Source of the DNA: Fidelibacterota bacterium
GTDB taxonomy: Bacteria; Fidelibacterota; Fidelibacteria; Fidelibacterales; DSDE01
DNA: 6,021 nt
Assembly (NCBI GenBank): GCA_011049095.1
Contig: DSDE01000296.1
Coordinates: forward strand, 1 to 6,021
Direction of reading: 5' to 3'
In this document: positions 1 to 5,926 of the stretch, piece after piece
Position numbering within the stretch: position 1 is the first letter of the stretch
Layout: every line of letters starts with the position of its first letter
Notes under the pieces: model-generated
Told to the model about the DNA's origin: nothing
The model's input: only the letters and a program-made list of their open reading frames with translations
Database searches by the model: none
Program-made: the position numbers and the translations under genes

Positions 1-301
1 CGCTGATAACGGTGATATCCAGCGGGTCTCCATCGCCTCGCTCTGCCTTTGGTGAAAGCGCGCCAACCCGGTCTGCGCAATAGGTTCTGGGTATAAAGCC
101 ATAGAGCGTCGGCGGCAACGAAGAGCTGCGGTGAGGACGGTCCACCCTCAAATAGCCAGTGCTTTTGTCAACTTCATACTTCACAAAATCGAATGGTGTA
201 ATTTCAATATAAGCGTGAAGTATGTGAGGCGGATTGGGTCCCAGCTCTAAGCCATGCCAAGGATGGGGACGCCAACGGTAAAAAGGTGTGGGAAATTTCA
301 T
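1..301 (-). CDS. ppa: Inorganic pyrophosphatase, family I, N-terminal part (cut by left window edge)
   Basis: Cytosolic enzyme hydrolysing pyrophosphate to two phosphates, which drives biosynthetic reactions forward. The 100 visible residues carry the family I (PF00719) active-site pattern: E33, K41, E43, R55 and Y67, then the signature DGDPLD with Asp90, Asp92 and Asp95. K41/E43/R55/Y67 keep exactly the spacing of E. coli K29/E31/R43/Y55. The stretch between Y67 and the Asp signature is 13 residues longer than in E. coli. The N-terminal HPWHG (13-17) and the YGFIPRTYC segment (67-75) resemble, from memory, the Bacteroidetes/Chlamydiae-type enzyme. The gene begins 13 bases after the acylase stop. 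Its ribosome site is weak (AGAG at 309-312), so translation may be coupled to the gene upstream. The rest of the protein, probably 100 or more residues, lies outside the window. The family call is firm; the symbol is by homology. Confidence 0.93.
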   Translation of the reverse strand, partial: MKFPTPFYRWRPHPWHGLELGPNPPHILHAYIEITPFDFVKYEVDKSTGYLRVDRPHRSSSLPPTLYGFIPRTYCADRVGALSPKAERGDGDPLDITVIS

Positions 302-314
302 TTTCTAGCTCTGT

Positions 315-2723
315 CTAGTTTTTTGGCAAAAAGCTCAATTGGTACTCTGCGGCGGCTCTCACTTTTTCCATAGAAAAAAAGTCCTGCCTATACTGCCCAT
401 TCATATAGATCTCGGCCTGATTAAGATAAAACGGACTGGCTGGAATGCCCGATGCACCAGTTGGAATGACGACATAGCTCTTGTCCCAGTCAGAAAGGTC
501 ATAAATATGGCGATGGGACGGCCCATGCACCACATCATAAGGTTGGCTGAGCTTATAGACAAAGGGCGACGCTGTATGAAAACTGCCTGGCGCTGCAAAT
601 GGCCCTCTATTCAATCCAAAGAATTTATCCAGGATGGGCACATCACCCATTGGATGTTTCAGTGTCAGCGTGTGAATTTTTCCCCAGGCCCATGTCTCTG
701 GCTTGCTTCCCATAAGCTGGCTCAATTTTTCTACAGCATCCTGAAAGCTTTTTGCCACAATTTCATCCAGCGATTCAGTATGGTCTGTGCTATGCACATT
801 GTCTATCCAAGGGTTTTCATTGTCATTCCAGATATTGCGCAGCGCCCAGCGGGCCAGATACGAGCTGGAAGCATATTCCATATAAAGGCTGTCACCCATC
901 TCATCTTTCAGTAGATTTTCTACAAGTGAAACATAGAGCTGCTCAAAAATCGCGGCGCCGCCATTGTCTATGGTGCAGCTTCCATCCCAGTTTTTCAATA
1001 TCTCAAAGGCTTTTGCCTCTGTTTTATTAAATTGACCGACTTGCTCATGGAGAATCAGAAGGATCCCCGGCAGATATTCGCTTTTCATCATACTGTTAAA
1101 GTCGGTGAGCATAGCCATAAAATCGCCGCTGTTTAGGGTCTCCTTCTCATTCAGCATCTGGCGGATCCTATCAATCCGGTAATTGCTAGCATACCAATAA
1201 CTGATATGATAGGGATAATCATCGCCTACAGTTTTGTTATTTGCCGAAGATACGGTATGTGACGGCGGATTAAAGGTATAAGGCAATTCTTCAAAAGGCA
1301 CGACGCCTTTCCATTCGTACTCGTCGGTCCAGCCAGGGACAATATTCAGTCCGTCACCTTTATTGCGAAGGGGCACGCCGGCGCAGGTCTGCAAAGCAAT
1401 ATTGCCTTCTATATCGGCATAGGCAATATTTTGGCTTACAGCAATGAAAAACCTGGCAGCCTGGCGGAAATCATCCCAGTTTTGGGCGCGGTTCAGCAGA
1501 TAGACTGAGCGTAGCTCATTGCTCATATCAAAGCCCAGCCAGCGCATGGTGATAAGCTCATCACCCATTTTCTTAAACTCGCTGATAACAGGCCCGTGGT
1601 GAGTGCGACGGATTTTTTTGATAACAGACTCTCCCCCCTTGATAGCAATGGTTTCAGTCTGAATCTCCATCGGCAGCCATTGGTCCATATAGAGGTAATG
1701 GTCTGGTCTGGCCGGATCAGTTTTCTCAAGGTAAAAATCCATATCATCCACCATAACATTGGTCATTCCCCAGGCGATGCGCTCATTGTGGCCGGCGATG
1801 ACGAAGGGTTGTCCCGGCAGCACCAGCCCGGTGACGTGAAGGCCATCGGCAGAATATTGATGCAGTGGATACCAGATACCCGGCGATGAAAATCCCAGGT
1901 GCATATCATTTGAGAAAAGCGGCTTTCCCGACTGGGTTTTTTCCGGCCCGGCAGCCCAGTTATTGCTGCCGCTAAAGACCTGGGCGCCAATTTTTTCGAG
2001 AATATCTGAATGCTCCAGGAGAAGGTCTGACCAGGCTCCGACAGCGATTTTCGATAGTTCTGGATGGACAATTGTTTTTTCTGCTGCCAGGTCTGGTATC
2101 AGGCTCTGAAAATATTCATCACCTAGCTTATGCCTGATCTTGTGTAGAATAGTCTCAGATGAGTATGGCATCGTCAGGTCCCAGGCCATATAGCCAATGA
2201 GATTCACTGAATAGACCACTTTCCAAGGCTCAGGCTTATAGCCAAGAATAGCAAATTCCGGCGGGAGCTTTTTCCCCAGGTCAGTGATGCAGTCATTGAC
2301 GCCAGCGGTGAAAGCATTCAGAGCGTCAAGCACACCATGCTCACTGCATTCTGCCAGAATTTTTTCACTTTTTTTACTCATTTGCAGCGCCCGCAGCAGC
2401 AGGTCTGTCTGAACCAAGTCTTCGCCAAAAATTTCAGAAAGACGTCCAAGTGTTACGCGCCGCAGCAAGTCCATTTGCCAAAGCCGGTCCTGGGCCATTA
2501 GATAGCCTGTGGCATAATACAAATCGCTTTCATTTTGGGCTTCGATTGCCGGCACGCCATACTCATCACGATAGACCTGAACAGCATCATTCAGGCCGCC
2601 CAGCATCATTTCACCATCCAGCTTTGGCAATGCCCGTGTTTGCAGATTATGGAGGAAAAACCATCCCCCCAGAATAAGCGCCAACACAAGCAGTAAGAAG
2701 CCACTTAATACTTTCTTTCTCAT
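315..2723 (-). CDS. Penicillin acylase family protein (Ntn-hydrolase, peptidase family S45), membrane-anchored precursor
   Basis: An 802-residue precursor of the penicillin/cephalosporin/acyl-homoserine-lactone acylase family, which hydrolyses amide bonds after self-cleavage into alpha and beta chains. Residues 1-4 (MRKK) precede a hydrophobic segment (about 5-24) with no lipobox, so an uncleaved signal anchor or signal peptide places the enzyme outside the cytoplasm. The alpha chain shows GVPAIEA (56-62) and AQDRLWQMDLLRR (77-89). The nucleophile is predicted as Ser253 in GSNNWA, giving a beta chain of 550 residues. Other landmarks are His275 (beta 23) in NDMHLG, GHNERIAWG (311-319) with acidic residues D326, D327 and D329 for a likely calcium site, SSANN (492-496) holding the catalytic Asn, and the C-terminal GPSHRHIYDL (734-743) and TGASGIPASPFYLNQ (755-769) blocks. 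Length is normal for the family. Start chosen because a G-rich ribosome site precedes it. It lies 16 bases after the M16 peptidase stop, probably in one operon. The natural substrate cannot be told from sequence. Confidence 0.94.
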   Translation of the reverse strand: MRKKVLSGFLLLVLALILGGWFFLHNLQTRALPKLDGEMMLGGLNDAVQVYRDEYGVPAIEAQNESDLYYATGYLMAQDRLWQMDLLRRVTLGRLSEIFGEDLVQTDLLLRALQMSKKSEKILAECSEHGVLDALNAFTAGVNDCITDLGKKLPPEFAILGYKPEPWKVVYSVNLIGYMAWDLTMPYSSETILHKIRHKLGDEYFQSLIPDLAAEKTIVHPELSKIAVGAWSDLLLEHSDILEKIGAQVFSGSNNWAAGPEKTQSGKPLFSNDMHLGFSSPGIWYPLHQYSADGLHVTGLVLPGQPFVIAGHNERIAWGMTNVMVDDMDFYLEKTDPARPDHYLYMDQWLPMEIQTETIAIKGGESVIKKIRRTHHGPVISEFKKMGDELITMRWLGFDMSNELRSVYLLNRAQNWDDFRQAARFFIAVSQNIAYADIEGNIALQTCAGVPLRNKGDGLNIVPGWTDEYEWKGVVPFEELPYTFNPPSHTVSSANNKTVGDDYPYHISYWYASNYRIDRIRQMLNEKETLNSGDFMAMLTDFNSMMKSEYLPGILLILHEQVGQFNKTEAKAFEILKNWDGSCTIDNGGAAIFEQLYVSLVENLLKDEMGDSLYMEYASSSYLARWALRNIWNDNENPWIDNVHSTDHTESLDEIVAKSFQDAVEKLSQLMGSKPETWAWGKIHTLTLKHPMGDVPILDKFFGLNRGPFAAPGSFHTASPFVYKLSQPYDVVHGPSHRHIYDLSDWDKSYVVIPTGASGIPASPFYLNQAEIYMNGQYRQDFFSMEKVRAAAEYQLSFLPKN

Positions 2724-2726
2724 GTT

Positions 2727-2733
2727 CCCCCCT
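2727..2733 (-). promoter_or_regulatory. Ribosome binding site of the acylase gene
   Basis: AGGGGGG read on the minus strand lies just before the ATG at 2723, leaving only AAC between the end of the run and the start codon, or about 5 bases counted from the AGGGG core. It lies wholly in the 16-base gap after the peptidase stop, so the acylase has its own initiation signal. The six-G run is a homopolymer and could be prone to indels or sequencing error, without effect on the reading frames. Confidence 0.65.
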
Positions 2734-2739
2734 GTGACA

Positions 2740-5571
2740 TTATTGTTTAGGATAGAGCGAAATTTCTATAAATCGCTTCATATCAATATACTTTGATGCG
2801 TTTTTCTTCACCGTCTCCATATCCAGCTGCTGCCATAAATCATCTTTCACAAAGGCCAGCTCCAGATCGTTTCCATTTTGGGCTGCCGTCGTTAAGGTGT
2901 TTAGCCAGTAACTATTCTCCTTTAACTCTGTCTCAAAAGTCCGTTTTTCCGTCTCCAGCACTTTCTGAATGTAAACATCAGAAAATCCGTAGTTTTGTAG
3001 TGAATCAATACGGACGAAAACGGCTTCCGTCATTTCTGGAATGCGGTCCGGGTTGGTTCCAAAACGCACCGTAAGCTGGGCTTTAGCTTCCGGGTAGCGG
3101 CTGATTCTGCCAGAAACCCCGACGCCATAAGTACCGCCCATATCCTCCCGCAGAACCTCTCGCAGGCGAATCTGCAGCACTTTCACCATTGCCTGATAAT
3201 TGTATCTCTCCAGTCGGTCCCATTCCAGAGGCGATTCAAAAATAATGCGATTATAACCTTTGGATTCGATTCCCCGGCGAACGGTCTTTTTCACAATGCC
3301 ATCTGGTGTGCGAATTCCCTCGTCCCGCCACATTTCATCCCGCTTTTCAGAAGGCAACGCGCCCAGATAGCTGCAAGCCAGCTCTTTCAAGGCTGAGGCT
3401 TCAATATTTCCCACAAAAATAAAGGTAAAATCAGATGCATCGGCGAAACGCTCCTTGTAAAACGCGTACATCTCATCCAGGCTGATAGTCTCCAGCATTT
3501 CCAATGAGATGGGCTGACGCCGCGGCGAATAATTATTGAGAATAACTGATATGGAATCCTCATAGACATTTTCCGGTTTAGCATCTTTATTTTGGAGCCA
3601 GCCAAGGTAGCGGGCTTTCTGTGCTTCGTAGGCTGCTTCATCGCGGCGGGGCAGAGTCATTCTAGCAAAAATCAGCTCAAAAGCCAGCTCTGCATCACTG
3701 GGGCTAAATGAGCCGTTGATTCCCTCATAGAGCTCACTGATATAGGGATCAGCCTTGACAATTTTGCCTGCCAGCTTTTTTTGCAGCGAGATATGATCAT
3801 AGCTCCCTGCACCGCTGTTGCTGATAAATCCTGACGCCATACGGGCCGAATTTATGACAGTATCATCAGCAAGCGAATAGCCGCCGGGACTGAAACTACG
3901 AAAAAGCACCTGGTCGTTTTTGAAATCTGTCTGCTTGTAAAGAATTTTCACACCGTTGCTGAGAAGCCACTCTTCCACGCCGATGCTGGCATATTCTTTC
4001 GTCTCGACGATGAAGCCGGCTGGGGCGAGATTGGGCACCAGCGGCTCATCCGTGGCAGCTTCACTATAGGCAGCGAGCGGTTTTTCCACAGCTTTTTGAA
4101 TCACCGCAGCCAAATCAGTTTCTGTCGGCTTTTCCACACCATCTTTTTCTGGTGTGCTTACCACGATGACCTGATTTTTTTCTCTAAAAAGCTCCTCAAC
4201 CATATCATTAAGCTCTTCCAAAGCAATCTGGGGCAGGAGTTCTTTGGTCAGTTCATACTCATATTCGATGCCGCCCACCGCCTCGCCGCTGAGAAAATGT
4301 CGAACCAGCTCTGAGGCATAGCGGCGGGATTCCGTTTTGTCCCGCTCCTGGAATGACTGCTCATAGCGCCTTAAAATCGTCTGCTTGTTTCGCTCCAGCT
4401 CTGACTCGAGAAAACCAAACTCCTTTACCCGCTTCAGCTCGGTGATGAGGGCATCCAACCCCTTCTCAATGCCATTGTCAGCCACATAAGCGCTGACATA
4501 AGCTACATCTGCCGACCTTACAAAGCTTCCCTTTCCGCCATAGGCCATCAGAAAGGGAGCGTCAGGCTGGCGGCTGATTTCATCAAAACGCTGACGAATC
4601 ATGATGCTGAAGAGGCTCTCCATCAAGCTGCGTTTATAGTCTGCCTTGGTCTGCAAAGGCCTGGCAGCATGTTTGTGATAGATGGCTACCGAGGAATTAT
4701 CAAGCTCAGGATCGCTGGCAATGGCAAATAGCGGTTCATCGTGGTCCGGCACTTCAAAAAAGCTGCGTTCACGGTATTTTTCCGGGTTTTTCAGGTGAGC
4801 AAAATGCTTCTGAATCAGGGCATAAACCGAATCAGCATTAAAATCGCCAACTGCTATGACAGCCTGGAGATTGGGGCGATACCACTCCTTATAAAAATCA
4901 CGAAGCCGCTGGTATGGGGCATTTTCCACCACATCTGCCAAACCAATTGGCAGGCGATTGGCGTATTGGGAATCCTTAAAAATCACGGGAAACTGCTTGT
5001 CCCGAAGCCTGGCATCTGGTCCCCGGCCAAGTCGCAGCTCTTCTAAAACCACTAGCCGCTCTTTATCAATCTCCTCATCATCATAGGTAACCAGGTGAGC
5101 CCAATCTTCCAAAACCTGAAAACCATTGCGGAAAATATCGATGGAATCAGTGGGCACTTGCAGCTTGTAAACTACCTCATCGAAACTGGTATAGGCATTC
5201 AGGTCGGCGCCAAAGCGGGTGCCCATCTTTTCCAGATAGTTGACCAGCTCATTTTTGGGAAAATGTTTGGTTCCATTAAAGGCCATATGCTCCCCGAGAT
5301 GCGCCAGTCCCTGCTGATCTTCATCTTCGAGAATACTGCCTGCATTGATAACTAGACGCAGCTCTGCCCGGGCTTCAGGCTTTTTATTCTCCTTGATAAA
5401 ATATTTCAATCCATTTTCAAACTGACCGGTGCGGATACTTTTGTCAAAGGGGAGCAGCTCTGCCGCTGACTCTTTTTTTACTGGACCCTCATCTTTCACT
5501 GCTGCCGGCTGACAGCTTACGACCAAGACTAATAACAGGGTCCAGAGTAATACTTTTAAACTCTTTTTCAT
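2740..5571 (-). CDS. M16 family zinc metallopeptidase lipoprotein (pitrilysin/insulinase-like, PqqL-type double-domain)
   Basis: A 943-residue peptidase with two M16 repeats, the size of E. coli PqqL. Numbering is from the ATG at 5571. The N-terminus MKKSLKVLLW, a hydrophobic core and the lipobox VVSC (Cys20) mark a lipoprotein. Residue +2 is Gln rather than Asp, so outer-membrane sorting is likely if E. coli rules apply. The inverted zinc motif HLGEH is at 91-95 (zinc ligands His91 and His95, base Glu94), followed by AFNGT. Glu178, seven residues after Glu171 in the ERLVVLEE stretch, fits the third ligand. The second half (about 525-943) has no HxxEH but keeps the substrate-binding Arg/Tyr pair seven apart (Arg808, Tyr815 in GGTYGV), as in insulin-degrading enzyme R824/Y831. 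It should cleave peptides or small proteins in the periplasm. It is the first gene of the leftward block, 16 bases before the acylase. A GTG at 5577 and an ATG at 5574 are in-frame alternative starts. Confidence 0.95.
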   Translation of the reverse strand: MKKSLKVLLWTLLLVLVVSCQPAAVKDEGPVKKESAAELLPFDKSIRTGQFENGLKYFIKENKKPEARAELRLVINAGSILEDEDQQGLAHLGEHMAFNGTKHFPKNELVNYLEKMGTRFGADLNAYTSFDEVVYKLQVPTDSIDIFRNGFQVLEDWAHLVTYDDEEIDKERLVVLEELRLGRGPDARLRDKQFPVIFKDSQYANRLPIGLADVVENAPYQRLRDFYKEWYRPNLQAVIAVGDFNADSVYALIQKHFAHLKNPEKYRERSFFEVPDHDEPLFAIASDPELDNSSVAIYHKHAARPLQTKADYKRSLMESLFSIMIRQRFDEISRQPDAPFLMAYGGKGSFVRSADVAYVSAYVADNGIEKGLDALITELKRVKEFGFLESELERNKQTILRRYEQSFQERDKTESRRYASELVRHFLSGEAVGGIEYEYELTKELLPQIALEELNDMVEELFREKNQVIVVSTPEKDGVEKPTETDLAAVIQKAVEKPLAAYSEAATDEPLVPNLAPAGFIVETKEYASIGVEEWLLSNGVKILYKQTDFKNDQVLFRSFSPGGYSLADDTVINSARMASGFISNSGAGSYDHISLQKKLAGKIVKADPYISELYEGINGSFSPSDAELAFELIFARMTLPRRDEAAYEAQKARYLGWLQNKDAKPENVYEDSISVILNNYSPRRQPISLEMLETISLDEMYAFYKERFADASDFTFIFVGNIEASALKELACSYLGALPSEKRDEMWRDEGIRTPDGIVKKTVRRGIESKGYNRIIFESPLEWDRLERYNYQAMVKVLQIRLREVLREDMGGTYGVGVSGRISRYPEAKAQLTVRFGTNPDRIPEMTEAVFVRIDSLQNYGFSDVYIQKVLETEKRTFETELKENSYWLNTLTTAAQNGNDLELAFVKDDLWQQLDMETVKKNASKYIDMKRFIEISLYPKQ

Positions 5572-5576
5572 CATCA

Positions 5577-5581
5577 CCTCT
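5577..5581 (-). promoter_or_regulatory. Ribosome binding site that decides the M16 peptidase start
   Basis: The minus strand reads AGAGGTGATGATG, a near match to the full anti-16S complement AGGAGGTGAT. AGAGG occupies 5581-5577. Three in-frame starts follow: GTG at 5577, ATG at 5574 and ATG at 5571. The GTG lies inside the site and the first ATG is only 2 bases away. The ATG at 5571 is 5 bases away and gives the typical MKKSLK signal start, so it is preferred. Confidence 0.7.
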
Positions 5582-5612
5582 CTGCTGATTTTTTACTTCT
5601 CATTTAACACTA

Positions 5613-5641
5613 AGAATAAAGCATTCATTTTTATATGTCAA
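5613..5641 (-). promoter_or_regulatory. Sigma70-type promoter for the M16 peptidase/acylase/pyrophosphatase block
   Basis: On the minus strand a perfect -35 TTGACA (5641-5636) is followed after exactly 17 bases by TATTCT (5618-5613), a four-of-six match to TATAAT. Transcription would start near 5606, giving a leader of about 35 bases before the ATG at 5571. No other convincing promoter is seen in the 16- and 13-base gaps downstream, so this one may serve all three genes. Not tested experimentally; the judgement is by motif match and position. Confidence 0.72.
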
Positions 5642-5664
5642 GGGAATACTTTGGAGTGATAAGC

Positions 5665-5784
5665 TTAAATAGCCAAGTCCCGATTCACATCCAAATATAT
5701 TAATTCCCGACAATCAACAAAATTTGCCTTAAACTTTCTCTTTTCCATTCCCGATACCGCTTTGATGGTCGCTTCTTTATTCAT
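5665..5784 (-). CDS. Possible small protein, 39 residues, unknown (doubtful)
   Basis: An ATG-to-TAA frame read leftward, beginning MNKEATIKAVSGMEKRKFKA and ending VNRDLAI. It is lysine/arginine-rich in the middle (MEKRKFK, 13-19), with no membrane segment and no domain I recognise. The KRKFKANF stretch vaguely recalls the start of IS3-type OrfA proteins, but this is too short to mean anything. A weak GGGGA lies 7 bases before the ATG, within a near-palindrome that could hide the start in RNA structure. It ends 24 bases before the -35 box of the downstream operon. It may be a real small gene, a decayed remnant, or chance. Confidence 0.2.
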   Translation of the reverse strand: MNKEATIKAVSGMEKRKFKANFVDCRELIYLDVNRDLAI

Positions 5785-5799
5785 TGGAGAATCCCCAAT
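5783..5799. repeat. Imperfect 17-base palindrome, possible operator
   Basis: ATTGGAGAATCCCCAAT is symmetrical about base 5791, with seven of eight pairs complementary (mismatch at 5788/5794). It overlaps the start codon of the doubtful 39-codon ORF and lies between the divergent genes, a place where a dimeric repressor could bind. A chance palindrome of this quality in 350 bases is quite possible. Confidence 0.3.
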
Positions 5800-5857
5800 A
5801 TTCCTTTATATTTTTTCTGTATGAAAAATAGAAAAATTTCTGATGGGAAAGTGATAA

Positions 5858-5883
5858 ATCAAGGGCTTTTTTTTAGCCTTGAT
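5858..5883 (+). promoter_or_regulatory. Stem-loop in the rfbA leader region with a seven-T loop
   Basis: Left arm ATCAAGGGCT (5858-5867) pairs with right arm AGCCTTGAT (5875-5883): nine pairs with one bulged G (5865), closing a loop of seven T. It ends 43 bases before the rfbA start. No T-run follows the stem on either strand, so it is not a standard intrinsic terminator. It could act as an RNA structure in the rfbA leader if transcription begins upstream, or as a DNA binding site. Its right arm overlaps a weak -35 candidate. Confidence 0.4.
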
Positions 5884-5907
5884 GTACCGCTTTCTCAATT
5901 CTAAATA
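5879..5907 (+). promoter_or_regulatory. Weak candidate promoter for rfbA
   Basis: TTGATG (5879-5884), a 17-base spacer, then TAAATA (5902-5907). The -35 matches four of six and the -10 only three of six. Transcription would start at about 5914, inside the ribosome site, leaving an unusually short leader. It is listed because nothing better was found upstream of rfbA; the real promoter may lie elsewhere in the gap. Confidence 0.2.
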
Positions 5908-5913
5908 TTAATA

Positions 5914-5920
5914 AAAGGAG
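5914..5920 (+). promoter_or_regulatory. Ribosome binding site of rfbA
   Basis: AAAGGAG is followed by six bases (CAATAT) and the ATG at 5927, a good Shine-Dalgarno at standard spacing. It fixes the start of the thymidylyltransferase. Confidence 0.8.
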
Positions 5921-5926
5921 CAATAT

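Larger units (their letters stand above)
5578..5926. other. Divergent AT-rich intergenic region between the M16 operon and rfbA
   Basis: About 350 bases at roughly 32% GC by hand count, clearly lower than the flanking genes. It contains the promoter and leader of the leftward operon (5572-5641), a possible 39-codon minus-strand ORF (5665-5784), an imperfect 17-base palindrome (5783-5799), a stem-loop (5858-5883) and the rfbA ribosome site (5914-5920). I see no tRNA, no rho-independent terminator with a proper U-tract, and no terminal inverted repeats of a mobile element. Confidence 0.8.

Noticed and set aside
339..1030. Plus-strand open frames of 191 and 92 codons opposite the acylase
   Set aside because: They lie antisense to a gene with full family motifs, show no recognisable domain or ribosome site, and have odd composition rich in His, Cys and Trp typical of shadow frames.
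2727..2732. Six-G run as a possible frameshift or phase-variable tract
   Set aside because: It lies in the gap between two intact genes and works as a ribosome site; six bases is short for phase variation and no frame depends on it.
4096..5355. Plus-strand open frames of 72-101 codons opposite the M16 peptidase
   Set aside because: Antisense shadows of a well-supported gene, with no motif or ribosome site to support them.
5635..5703. Plus-strand 22-codon ORF starting at the ATG at 5635
   Set aside because: It overlaps the strong minus-strand promoter and has no Shine-Dalgarno; this short length is expected by chance.
5867..5883. Intrinsic terminator at the T8 run before rfbA
   Set aside because: The T-run is in the loop of the stem rather than after it, and no stem immediately precedes it, so it does not fit a rho-independent terminator on either strand.
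5578..5926. Insertion sequence remnant or attachment site in the low-GC gap
   Set aside because: No terminal inverted repeats, target duplications, transposase motifs or tRNA end were found; low GC is normal for intergenic DNA.
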